Source: Corynebacterium senegalense (lineage in GTDB: Bacteria > Actinomycetota > Actinomycetes > Mycobacteriales > Mycobacteriaceae). Taken from it: a stretch of DNA of 64,000 nucleotides. The notes under the pieces were generated by a model. The model saw nothing but the letters and a program-made list of their open reading frames with translations. It had not been told where the DNA came from and did no database searches. Every line of letters begins with the position of its first letter. Within the stretch, counting starts at the first letter, position 1. Positions 27,191 to 35,958 of this stretch are shown one piece after another. Made by a program: the position numbers and the translations under genes. The stretch is taken from contig NZ_LS990887.1 of assembly GCF_900411315.1 (NCBI RefSeq), positions 649,662-713,661 of the forward strand. The letters are read 5' to 3'.

Positions 27191-27474
27191 CGTACCTGTT
27201 GATCAGCCTCCCGTTTCTGCTGGGGGCAGCGGTGCTGTGGGTGGGGCGTCGTCACGCGTATGCCTCCCAGTTCAAGGTGACCGCGATCGTGGCTGCGGTG
27301 TTGCTGACGCTGACGATCGTGTTCGACAACCTGATGGTCGCCGCAGGCCTGGTGGAGTACGACGGCGCGAACAACCTCGGCATTTACCTGGGCCTTATCC
27401 CCGTCGAGGACCTGTTCTACACCGTGTTCGTCTGCCTCGTGGTCACCGCCCTGTGGCCGGGGAAGGCCTCATGA
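27187..27474 (+). CDS. crtYf: C50 carotenoid epsilon-cyclase subunit f
   Basis: 95 residues with three membrane helices, the second half of the C50 cyclase. The conserved IPVEDLFYTVFVCLVV is at about residues 70-85. The GTG start overlaps the end of crtYe, and the stop overlaps crtEb (ATGA). It works only with CrtYe. Confidence 0.92.
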   Translation: MTYLLISLPFLLGAAVLWVGRRHAYASQFKVTAIVAAVLLTLTIVFDNLMVAAGLVEYDGANNLGIYLGLIPVEDLFYTVFVCLVVTALWPGKAS

Positions 27475-28334
27475 TCCGCGCCATCCTTGCCGCATCGCGG
27501 CCGATTAGCTGGGTCAATACCGCGGTGCCTTTCGCCCTGGCCTACCTGCTGGACACCAGCCGTTTCGACTGGCTCCTGCTCGTCGGCTTCGTGTTCTTCC
27601 TCATCCCGTACAACATCGCGATGTACGGCATCAACGACGTGTTCGATTACGAGTCCGACATTCGCAACCCGCGCAAGGGCGGGATCGAGGGCGCCGTGCT
27701 GCCGAAAAGCCTGCACTGCCCGTTACTCATCGCAGCGGGCGTGACGACGCTCCCCTTCGCGCTCGTCCTCTACGCCGCAGGCACCTGGGCCTCAGCGCTC
27801 TGGCTCACGCTCGCGCTGTTCGCGGTCTACGCCTACTCGGCCCCGCCGTTTCGGTTCAAGGAAACTCCCGTCCTCGACTCGGTGACGTCCTCGGCCCACT
27901 TCACAGTGCCAGCGCTGGTTGGCGCCACGATAGCCGACCCCGCGGTTTCCCGTGGGTTCTGGCTGGCCACGGCCGCGTTTCTCTTGTGGGGGATGGCGAG
28001 CCACGCGCTTGGCGCCGTCCAAGACGTCGTCGCCGATCGCGAGGGGGGCCTGAGCTCGATTGCGACAGGGCTCGGTGCCCGGCTGACCACTCGGCTGGCC
28101 TGCGGCGGGTACGCCATCGCTGCCCTACTGTGCTTCGCCCTGCCCGTCCCGGGCTGGGTCGTGGGTGTGCTCGGGCTCGGCTACGCCGCGAATGCGCTGC
28201 GCTTTGCCAACGTCACCGATGAGACGTCGGCCGATGTGAACCGGGCATGGCGAGTGTTTCTGTGGCTGAACTTCGCCACTGGCGGTGTGATCACCATTGC
28301 CGTGCTCTTTTTCCTGTTTCCGCCCTCGTTTTAG
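27471..28334 (+). CDS. crtEb: Lycopene elongase (UbiA family prenyltransferase)
   Basis: 287 residues with about eight membrane helices. It adds two dimethylallyl units to lycopene to make the C50 flavuxanthin. The UbiA metal motif NDVFDYESD is near residue 60, followed by NPRKGGIEG. The second Asp motif AVQDVVADREGG is near residue 185. ATG 27471 overlaps the crtYf stop. It is the last biosynthetic gene of the cluster. A lipase fragment begins 26 bases later. Confidence 0.93.
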   Translation: MIRAILAASRPISWVNTAVPFALAYLLDTSRFDWLLLVGFVFFLIPYNIAMYGINDVFDYESDIRNPRKGGIEGAVLPKSLHCPLLIAAGVTTLPFALVLYAAGTWASALWLTLALFAVYAYSAPPFRFKETPVLDSVTSSAHFTVPALVGATIADPAVSRGFWLATAAFLLWGMASHALGAVQDVVADREGGLSSIATGLGARLTTRLACGGYAIAALLCFALPVPGWVVGVLGLGYAANALRFANVTDETSADVNRAWRVFLWLNFATGGVITIAVLFFLFPPSF

Positions 28335-28359
28335 GATAGCTTGGGGCGCAAACATAGTA

Positions 28360-28615
28360 TGCGTGCCCACACGATAGCCCTTAACCTGTGCGCCGCCCTC
28401 GCGTGCGCGCCCCTCGCCCAGGCCTCGCCGATCTACGATTCGGAGCTTATTGTCCCCGCACCCCAGGGCGCTGCCGGGACGCTGCTCGCGACCACCCCGC
28501 TTGACCCGAACGTGGGGCTGGGCAGCGCGGCGGCGCAGTATCGCTTCGCCTACACCACCACCAACCAGCACGATGCGCCCGCCGTGTCCACTGGGATGAT
28601 CTTCGTGCCCCGCGG
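28360..28615 (+). pseudogene. Secreted lipase, 3' truncated
   Basis: About 85 codons of a secretory lipase survive: a signal peptide ending ...LAQAS, then APQGAAGTLLATTPLDPNVGLGSAAAQYRFAYTTTNQHDAPAVSTGMIFVPRG. The order and wording match residues about 55-105 of the complete lipase at 37271-38536 (PSGPAGTLLAEVPLDPRVGLAGAARQLRVAFTTVDQHGQPAVSTGTVFLPPG). The reading frame then enters the reversed DUF222 fragment and stops. The Ser-His-Asp part is gone, so it is dead. Confidence 0.88.
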
Positions 28616-29087
28616 TAGGTCAAGTCCGGTGGTGTAGTGAGTTCACCGGTCAGGATCAGGCGTGCTGCCCCGTCTTCGGAGATGTTGTTCTCTTGTGCAA
28701 CCTGTGCGCGGTAGTGCCGGATCAACGCGTGGGTGGTGTTGTCGCACTCAATCGTGGTGCCCGAGCGCGCACCGAGTTCATAGTCGTGGGCCACGAACGC
28801 ATCCTGTGGGCGGGTGCGGCGGGTGCGTTTAGCCGCGTCGTACCTCACGGTCGTGTCCAGCTCGGCAATCAACCGTCTCAGCCGGTGCGTGATGGCTTTT
28901 GGTGTCAACAACGGTTGGTTGGGTTTCGCGGCGGCAAACACCTCCACCAAGTACGCGTCAAGACGGGCATACACCTCAGCGTCAACGTCGGGGCCCAGCT
29001 CCGCAATGGCGGTATCAATACCGGCAAGGCGTGTGATATCCAGCAGGCGTGTGGTGTGTTGAATCTCGCGTAGCCCCGGTAGGTCGC
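28613..29087 (-). pseudogene. Fragment of a DUF222/HNH (13E12-type) gene
   Basis: The minus strand encodes about 158 residues of a DUF222-domain protein: IDTAIAELGPDVDAEVYARLDAYL, TPKAITHRLRRLIAELDTTVRYDAAKR, LGARSGTTIECDNTTHALIRHYRAQ and ILTGELTTPPDLTY. Both the N-terminus and the C-terminal HNH nuclease part are missing. It is cut on the right by the IS terminal repeat and on the left by the lipase relic. DUF222/13E12 genes are repeated in actinobacteria and behave as mobile elements. This is only scar sequence. Confidence 0.78.
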
Positions 29088-29091
29088 CTAG

Positions 29092-30030
29092 GGCGTGTTT
29101 CATAAAATTTTGAGCCATGCGACGGCGGCAGCGATGACGACGCCTGCCCGGTAGACGAGTGCGTGTTTGTCGTATCGGGTTGCCAGGCCGCGCCACTGCT
29201 TGAAGTTACAGAACCGGCGCTCGACGACATTGCGGCCTTTGCACGAGACGGTGTCGAATGCCGGTGGTCTGCCGCCGCGGGATCCTTTGCGTTTGCGGTT
29301 GGCGATGCGGTCTGCAGGCTCGGGGATCGTCGCGGTGATACGGCATTTGCACAGATAGTCGCGTACCTGACGGGATGACTAGGCTTTGTCGGCGCGAAGT
29401 TCATCCAGGCGCGTTCGCCGTCGCCCGCAGGTACGCGGCACGCGCAGGTTTTCCAGCAGGGGGACGCACATCGGGTTTCCCCCACCCTGGCCGGGCCCGA
29501 TGAGCACCACCAGCGGCATGCCGTTGCCGTCGACGAGGGCGTGAATTTTTGTCGACAGCCCGCCGCGTGATCGCCCAAAGGCATGGTCGGCGGGCTCGTT
29601 AGGCGCATTGCTGTAATTCGACCCAGCCTGCTGTGTGGCGGGTGATGTTCGTCGCGTGCTGGTGGGCGCGGTTGATCGTGGAGTCCACGCTGACCGACCA
29701 GTCGATTTTGCCTTCGGCGTCGGCCTGCGCCAGGAGCCGGGTCACAATCACATCCCACGTCCCGTCGCAGGCCAGGCGGTGGTGCCACCGGTGGACGGTT
29801 TGCCAGGAGCCGAATCATTCCGGCAGGTCCCGCCAGGGAATACCGGCGCGCAGCCGGGAGGAGAATGCCTTCAACGGTGCGGCGAGGGTCCGAGAAAGGA
29901 CAACCTGGCCTTCCGGTGGGTTTGGGCAACAGGTCAGCAAACAAGTCGAACTAGGAATCCGTGAGCATCTGGAAACGCGACATACGACACGGCGTCCCAC
30001 ACACTCGCCACCCCCAATATGAGACACGCC
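29092..30030 (-). mobile_element. IS5-family insertion sequence (inactive)
   Basis: A 939-bp element with 12-bp terminal inverted repeats, GGCGTGTTTCAT and ATGAGACACGCC (one mismatch), flanked on both sides by CTAG, the target duplication typical of the IS427 branch of IS5. The transposase is on the minus strand and can be followed through three frames: MSRFQMLTDS, DLLPKPTGRPGCPFSDPRRTVEG, RLRAGIPWRDLPE, DWSVSVDSTINRAHQHAT, LSTKIHALVDGNGMPLVVL, RPPAFDTVSCKGRNVVERRFCN and YDKHALVYRAGVVIAAAVAWLK. The DDE residues are still seen, but an early TAG, an internal TGA and at least two frameshifts make it inactive. Confidence 0.9.
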
Positions 30031-30116
30031 CTAGTCGCGGTTGAAGTAGGACAGCAGGCGCAGGATCTCGGTGTAGAGCCACACCACGGTCACCGCGAGG
30101 CCGAGGGCGACGCCCC
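30031..30116. repeat. Right 86-bp copy: 3' end of the intact Bax-inhibitor gene
   Basis: Direct repeat partner of 19877-19962 with two mismatches. It includes the TAG stop of the intact gene. The IS right end abuts CTAG, so the IS target site contains the stop codon of the Bax-inhibitor gene. Confidence 0.93.
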
Positions 30117-30819
30117 AGGCCATGTTCGCCGGCGCGCCCGTGCGCACCAGGCGGTCGGCCACATCGAAGTCCTGGAGGAAGCTAAGCGCCGCAAGAACAA
30201 TGCAGACCAGGCCGAAGATGATGGACAGCGTTCCGCCGTCGCGAAGCGGGTTGAGCGGCGTGAAGATGGCGAGCAGGAAGTTGCCCAGGGCCATCACGGC
30301 AACGCCGATGATCGCGCCGGTGAGGATGCGGTTGAAACGCGGGGTGACGCGGATCGCGCCCGTCTTGTAGACGAAGAGCATGCCGAAGAACACACCCAGG
30401 GTGCCCAGGATCGCCTGGAAGATCATCGCGCCGGCGTTCGCCCCACCGATCATGTAGCCGCTCAGGATCAGGGAGAAGCCGCCGACGAAGAGGCCCTCGA
30501 AAACCGCGTAGGTGAGCGTGACGGCCTTGCTGCCGAACTTCCGGCCGAAGGAGTGGACCAGCACCGTAATAAAGCCGCCGATCGCGCCGACGAAGGTGAG
30601 AATCATCGCCAGGCCCTCGTTGCCCGCGGCGGCGAGGCCGAAGTTGAGCACCGCAAACAGGACGATGACGCCGAGGGTGATGCCGGACTTGGTGACCACG
30701 TCGTCGATGGTCATCGGACGCTCCGCGTCGAGGCCAGCCGAGGGGGCGGGCGCGTAGCCGTAGCCGCCGCGATCCTGCGCCCCGGGGAGAGAGTTCAGCA
30801 CGGGGTTATTGGTTTTCAC
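30031..30819 (-). CDS. Bax inhibitor-1/YccA family membrane protein
   Basis: 262 residues with seven predicted membrane helices after a short Pro/Gly-rich cytoplasmic N-terminus. It contains FGRKFGSKAVTLTYAVFEGLFVGGFS, the pore-region FRILTGAIIGVAVMALGNFL-like segment and the C-terminal WGVALGLAVTVVWLYTEILRLL with YFNRD. TMBIM/BI-1 proteins act as calcium or proton leak channels or membrane stress factors in bacteria; the exact role is unknown. GTG 30819 is preceded by AAAGGA. The gene is complete, although an IS sits directly against its stop codon. Confidence 0.9.
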   Translation of the reverse strand: MKTNNPVLNSLPGAQDRGGYGYAPAPSAGLDAERPMTIDDVVTKSGITLGVIVLFAVLNFGLAAAGNEGLAMILTFVGAIGGFITVLVHSFGRKFGSKAVTLTYAVFEGLFVGGFSLILSGYMIGGANAGAMIFQAILGTLGVFFGMLFVYKTGAIRVTPRFNRILTGAIIGVAVMALGNFLLAIFTPLNPLRDGGTLSIIFGLVCIVLAALSFLQDFDVADRLVRTGAPANMAWGVALGLAVTVVWLYTEILRLLSYFNRD

Positions 30820-31020
30820 TGTGCCCGTTTCCTTTCATCATGGGTTCACATCTTCCGGGGGTGACGCCGGCTCGCGCCGGGGACGTCACTCCCCATCAAA
30901 CTCAGACACTGGGTACAACGCCGCGGATCCGAGAATAGTTCCCGCTTAGTTTCCAGTGGCACACATAAGTCGGCGGCGAAACGTCCCTGCCGCGCGGCGG
31001 CGGGGATCTACCATGCACCT

Positions 31021-31989
31021 ATGGGTATCTTTGCCGCCGGGCCGCAACGCCGCCGCGGCCCTCGCGTCGGGGGCGACGCGCTCCTCGCCCGCCTCGCCGA
31101 GCAAGCGACGCACACCGACCCCTTCACCTTCTCCTATCCGGGCCGCGCCGAGGTGGAGGTGCTTGCCCACTTCTGCTACGAGCCCCTCCCCCACGTCCTC
31201 TACACCACCTTCGGCCTGTCCCGCGTCGCCTCGACCGTGCCGGTGGCCGGACTGCAGTACGAGCTCAGCCTGCGCACCCCCGCGACGTCTCCCCTGCCGC
31301 TCCAGTGGCCCGCCGACGCCCTCGCCCACATGAGCGCCCACGTCCGCCGCACCGGCCGGGCCATCGAGCCGGGGCACTACATGGAGCTGCCCCGGACGAG
31401 AGACGGGGCAGTGGCGGGGTTCAGCTTCGTCGCCGACCCCGTCCTCGGCGACGTGGACACCGCCACCGGCACCGTGCGCTACACCTACGCCGTCGGCCTC
31501 ACCGCCCGGGACCTGCAGGACGCGCTGGCATGGGACCCGCTCAAGTTCACCGGCGAGCTCGGGGAGGTCTTCCCGCTCGGGCTCACCGACCCGGGCCGTC
31601 CGTCCGTGCGCGACAACGCCGCGGCGCGGGCGCGGGTGGAGGCCGGGGTGGCAGCTGAGGGGTCGTCGATAAGCGCTGTCGAAGTGAAGTACCTGGATGT
31701 GGCGCCGGGGAGGGTGGACATGGACCCCGCCGGAGCGCGCGCCCTGCTGCGGGCGATGCGCGGGCGGCTCACGTTCGGGCGCGCCTTCGCCCTGGTGAAA
31801 TCCGGGGGTGGCGCGACGTGGCTGCGCTTCTCCCCTGACAGGCCGACGCAGGCGGGCGAGGGGTTCCTGGATGTCGGGGCGGCGGGGCCGCTCGCCGACG
31901 AGATCCTTGCTGTGCTCGACACCGCCCCGGGCACGTACCCCCTGCGCACGGCGCCGCTGGAGATCCGGGTCATCGACACCGAAAGCTGA
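31021..31989 (+). CDS. Probable suppressor-of-fused (Sufu) domain protein
   Basis: 322 residues, soluble. VLYTTFGLSRVASTVPVAGLQYELSLRTPA, then PLQWPADALAHMSAHVRRTGRAIEPGHYMEL and FVADPVLG resemble the bacterial Sufu domain, which is found as an immunity or accessory protein in toxin systems and as a stand-alone protein of unknown role. A second about 130-residue region follows, with no family I recognise. A TACCAT -10 ends 6 bases before ATG 31021. Neighbours do not suggest a toxin. The family call is moderate. Confidence 0.55.
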   Translation: MGIFAAGPQRRRGPRVGGDALLARLAEQATHTDPFTFSYPGRAEVEVLAHFCYEPLPHVLYTTFGLSRVASTVPVAGLQYELSLRTPATSPLPLQWPADALAHMSAHVRRTGRAIEPGHYMELPRTRDGAVAGFSFVADPVLGDVDTATGTVRYTYAVGLTARDLQDALAWDPLKFTGELGEVFPLGLTDPGRPSVRDNAAARARVEAGVAAEGSSISAVEVKYLDVAPGRVDMDPAGARALLRAMRGRLTFGRAFALVKSGGGATWLRFSPDRPTQAGEGFLDVGAAGPLADEILAVLDTAPGTYPLRTAPLEIRVIDTES

Positions 31990-32059
31990 CCCCCTCGCAT
32001 GCGCGAGTCCCTATACTTCACGGTGGACGAGACACCCGGCGCAGTGAGGGAGGGCACCC

Positions 32060-32686
32060 ATGACCCGCAGCCTTGCGTTCCTGCTGCCCTGCGCAGCCGG
32101 CGCGGCCGGACTCTACGCGGCCCGGCGCGCCGGCGACGGCACCCCCGAGTACTACGCGCTCACCCTTGCCGTGGCCGCGGTATACGCCGCCGCGTGGGCA
32201 GCGTGGGGCGACCGCTCGGCCCTCTCCGGCAGGGGCGCCGCGGCGCAGCTCGCTGGCGGGGTCGGCGCGGGGCTGGCGCTCGCCGTGGTCTTCTTCGCCG
32301 GGGCGCTCGTGGCCAGCCGCATCCCCGCGTTTGCAGAGCCCGTCTCGGTGCTGCTGTCCACCACGCAGCGCGGAGGCCTCGCGCCGACGCTCGCCGTTCT
32401 CGTGCTCAACGGCATCGGTGAGGAGCTGGAGTACCGCGACGTCGTCCCGCGCCAGCTCGCTCGGGGCGGCTTCGTCCGGGCGGGGCTGCCCGCTGCAGCG
32501 GCGTCCGTGGGCATCTACGTCCTGATGACCGTCGCGATGGGCGTGCCGCTGCTCCTGGTCGGCGCGGCGGCGCTGGGCGCCCTGTGCCAGTGGCTCGCCT
32601 GCCGCACCGGGCGTCTCTGGGCCCCCGTCGGCGCGCACCTGGCGTGGAGCACCTCCATGCTCCTCGTGCTTCCCTTGTTCTTCTAA
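32060..32686 (+). CDS. CPBP-like intramembrane protease family protein, second copy
   Basis: 208 residues and about six membrane helices. NGIGEELEYRDVVPRQL carries the paired glutamates, VGAHLAWSTSML the late histidine. The middle FxxxH is again not evident. It is a clear paralogue of the gene at 23121-23732 across the whole length, including the start (LPCAAGAAGLYAARRAGDGTP) and the end (VLPLFF). Codon third positions are almost all G or C, unlike the island copy. It marks the upstream end of the relic carotenoid locus. Confidence 0.75.
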   Translation: MTRSLAFLLPCAAGAAGLYAARRAGDGTPEYYALTLAVAAVYAAAWAAWGDRSALSGRGAAAQLAGGVGAGLALAVVFFAGALVASRIPAFAEPVSVLLSTTQRGGLAPTLAVLVLNGIGEELEYRDVVPRQLARGGFVRAGLPAAAASVGIYVLMTVAMGVPLLLVGAAALGALCQWLACRTGRLWAPVGAHLAWSTSMLLVLPLFF

Positions 32687-32743
32687 CCCTCCGGCCCCGT
32701 CAACCGCACTGACCACACGACACACCCAATAGATTGGTAGCCC

Positions 32744-33546
<803 letters not shown>

Positions 33547-33550
<4 letters not shown>

Positions 33551-34197
33551 ACTGGACCTGGCTCGCGGCCAACGCCGGCCGCATCGGCTCCCTCGCCCTC
33601 GACCACCTGCTGCTCTCCCTGCCCGCGGTCGCCCTCGCGTTCGCCCTCGCCGTGCCGCTCGGCTGGCTCGCCCACGCCTCCGGGCGGGCCCGCGAGGCCA
33701 TCGTGGCGGCCACCGGCCTCATCTACGTCGTCCCCTCCCTGGCGATGTTCGTGCTGCTGCCGCTGGTGCTGGGCACCTCGGTGCTCTCGCCGGTCAACGT
33801 CGTGGTGGCCATGACCATCTACGGCGTCGCGCTGATGGTGCGCTCCGCGGCCGATTCCTTCGACGCCGTGCCCGCCGCCGTGCTGCAGTCCGCCACGGCC
33901 GCCGGGTACACGCGGCTCGGCCGGGTGCTGCGCGTCGAGCTGCCGCTGGCGGGCCCCGGTCTGCTCGCGGGGGTGCGCGTGGTGGCCGCGTCGACGGTCA
34001 GCCTCGTCTCGGTCGGCGCGCTCATCGGGGTGCAGTCGCTGGGCACCCTGTTCACTGAGGGGTTCCAGCGTTCCTTCCCCACCCAGATCATCGCGGGGCT
34101 CGTGGGCACGGTCGCCCTCGCCGTGCTTATCGACGCCCTCCTCGTCGCCCTCGGGCGCCTCACCATGCCCTGGACGCGGAAGGCGGGCCTGCGATGA
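33547..34197 (+). CDS. ABC transporter permease, OpuCB/ProW type
   Basis: 216 residues, about five to six membrane helices. The coupling EAA-like loop is SATAAGYTRLGRVLRVELPLAGPGLLAG. The GTG start overlaps the ATPase stop (GTGA) and its end overlaps the second permease (ATGA). With the next gene it forms the heterodimeric membrane channel. Confidence 0.88.
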
Positions 34198-34874
34198 ACC
34201 AGCTCTCCCAGGCCCTCGCCTACCTCACCTCGTCCGCGAACTGGGCCGGGCCGGCGGGCTTCGCCGCCCGGCTGGCCCAGCACCTCGGCTACACCGCGCT
34301 GGCCGTCACTTTCGCCGCCGTGATCGCGGTGCCGCTGGGGGTGGCGGTGGGCCACACGCGCCGCGGCGCCACCGCCATCATGGCCGCCGCGGGCGCGCTG
34401 CGCGCGCTGCCGGTGCTGGGGCTGCTGACCTGGCTGGCCATCGCCCTGCCCAAGGGCGTGACGGTGCCGCTCATCCCGGCGACGCTCGTGCTGGTCCTGC
34501 TGGGTGTCGCACCGCTTCTGGCGGGCATCGTCGCCGGCTTCGACTCCGTGGAGCGCGACGTGATCTACTCCGCCCGCGCGGCCGGCTACAGCGAGGCCCA
34601 GATTTTGACGCGGGTGGAGCTGCCGCTGGCCGCGCCGGTGATCGTCGGCGGGCTGCGCTCCTGCGTCGTGCAGGTCATCGCCACCGCCACGGTGGTCTCC
34701 TACATCGGACTGGGTGGGCTCGGGCGCTACCTCATCGACGGCCTCGCGGTGCAGGACTACCCGCGCATGGTGGCCGGGGCGGTGCTGGTGACCGCGCTGG
34801 CGCTCGCCGTGGATCTGGCTCTCGCGGGGGTGCAGCGGATGGTGCGCCCGCCCGGTGTGGCCAAAAGCGGTTAG
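34194..34874 (+). CDS. ABC transporter permease, OpuCD/ProW type
   Basis: 226 residues, about six membrane helices. Loop YSARAAGYSEAQILTRVELPLAAPVIVGGLR is the ATPase-coupling segment. VSYIGLGGLGRYLIDGLAVQDYPRM is typical of osmoprotectant permeases. Overlap with the preceding permease shows translational coupling. The substrate-binding lipoprotein gene starts 11 bases after its stop. Confidence 0.9.
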   Translation: MNQLSQALAYLTSSANWAGPAGFAARLAQHLGYTALAVTFAAVIAVPLGVAVGHTRRGATAIMAAAGALRALPVLGLLTWLAIALPKGVTVPLIPATLVLVLLGVAPLLAGIVAGFDSVERDVIYSARAAGYSEAQILTRVELPLAAPVIVGGLRSCVVQVIATATVVSYIGLGGLGRYLIDGLAVQDYPRMVAGAVLVTALALAVDLALAGVQRMVRPPGVAKSG

Positions 34875-34885
34875 GCTGGGCGGGC

Positions 34886-35818
34886 ATGAAACACGTCACA
34901 ACCACCGGCGCACTCGCCCTGGCCACCCTCACCCTGACCGCCTGCGGGTCCTCCGACCCCTTCGCCAAGGAGAGCTCCGCCCCCTCCTCCCAGGCCGCGG
35001 CGGGCACCGTGGTCATCGGCACCGCCAACTTCCCGGAGTCCGAGATCATCGGCCAGATTTGGGCGGAGGCGCTGCGCAAGGAGGGCTTCGACGTCACCGT
35101 CACCTCCGGCATCGGCTCCCGCGAGGTCTACCTCGGGGCGCTCGAGGAGGGCAACATCAACGTCGTGCCGGAGTACTCCGGCAACCTCACCCAGTTCTAC
35201 GGAGAGCTGCCCGCAGGGGCGGACGAGAAGGGCGTCGAAAAGGCGCTTGCCGAAGCCCTCCCCGACGGCCTGGAGGTGGGCGCCTTCAGCCCGGCCGAGT
35301 CGAAGGACGCCTACCGCGTGACCCGCGAGGTGGCCGAGCAGCACGGGCTGGCGACCATCGCCGACCTGGGCAAGCTGGATAAGATCACCATCGCCGCGCC
35401 GCCGGAGTTCGCGGAGCGGCCCTACGGGCCGAAGGGCCTGACCTCGACCTACGGCATCGACGCGGCCAAGGTCTCGGTCAACCCGATCTCGGACGGCGGC
35501 GGCCCGCTGACCGTGCAGGCACTGGTGGAGGGCGCGGCGGACGCCGCCAACATCTTCACCACCTCGCCCGCCCTGCTCAGCGACGGCTCCGAGGCCGACC
35601 TGGTCACCCTCGAGGACACGGAGAACCTGATCCCGCCGCAGAACGTCCTGCCCGTGGTGAAGGCGGGCGCGCTGCCCGCCGGCGCGCTCGACGTCATCAA
35701 CGCGGTGGACGCCAAGCTGACCACCGAGGACCTGGTGGCGATGAACCTGCGCAACGTGGGCCCAGAGCGCGCCGAGCCCGCCCAGATTGCCCGAGACTGG
35801 GTGGCCGATCACGCCTGA
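34886..35818 (+). CDS. ABC transporter substrate-binding lipoprotein, OpuCC type
   Basis: 310 residues. The signal peptide ends in a lipobox LTAC (cysteine at about residue 20). The OpuAC fold begins GTVVIGTANFPESEIIGQIWAEAL and GSREVYLGALEEGNINVVPEYSG, characteristic of glycine-betaine/choline-binding proteins of the OpuCC/ProX group. Asp/Tyr aromatic box residues cannot be assigned by eye. It completes the importer. The stop lies only 12 bases before the crtB relic, so the operon has been set directly into the old carotenoid locus. Confidence 0.9.
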   Translation: MKHVTTTGALALATLTLTACGSSDPFAKESSAPSSQAAAGTVVIGTANFPESEIIGQIWAEALRKEGFDVTVTSGIGSREVYLGALEEGNINVVPEYSGNLTQFYGELPAGADEKGVEKALAEALPDGLEVGAFSPAESKDAYRVTREVAEQHGLATIADLGKLDKITIAAPPEFAERPYGPKGLTSTYGIDAAKVSVNPISDGGGPLTVQALVEGAADAANIFTTSPALLSDGSEADLVTLEDTENLIPPQNVLPVVKAGALPAGALDVINAVDAKLTTEDLVAMNLRNVGPERAEPAQIARDWVADHA

Positions 35819-35832
35819 GCGGGTGCTACCCT

Positions 35833-35958
35833 GAGCTCTCCCGAGCCCGCCCCGCCGCCGACCTGGCGGTGACCCGGATCAGCGTGCCGACGGGCACAAA
35901 GGTGCTGGTCACCGCCCGCGCCGCCCGGCGCGCCGGGAAGGGGGACCGTCGTGGCTGA
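35833..35958 (+). pseudogene. crtB: Phytoene synthase relic (last 41 codons)
   Basis: In frame it reads ELSRARPAADLAVTRISVP and then GTKVLVTARAARRAGKGDRRG before TGA, aligned with the end of the intact CrtB (ATPAAALATTRVSVPRHRKLYLTARAVRRNRG). All upstream parts, including both Asp motifs, are deleted. The last 8 bases overlap the crtI relic start, the same overlap as in the intact pair (25341-25348). Confidence 0.85.

Noticed and set aside
26879..27474. crtYe/crtYf as a frameshifted lycopene cyclase
   Set aside because: The C50 epsilon cyclase is naturally two small membrane proteins encoded by overlapping genes. Both carry their own motifs.
28613..30030. DUF222 gene plus IS as a restriction or defence module
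   Set aside because: The DUF222 gene has lost both ends including the HNH nuclease, and the transposase has stops and frameshifts. Nothing functional remains.
19877..30116. Integrative element with att sites
   Set aside because: The 86-bp direct repeats look like att sites at a gene end, but no integrase, excisionase, replication or conjugation gene is present. It is kept only as an island of uncertain mechanism.
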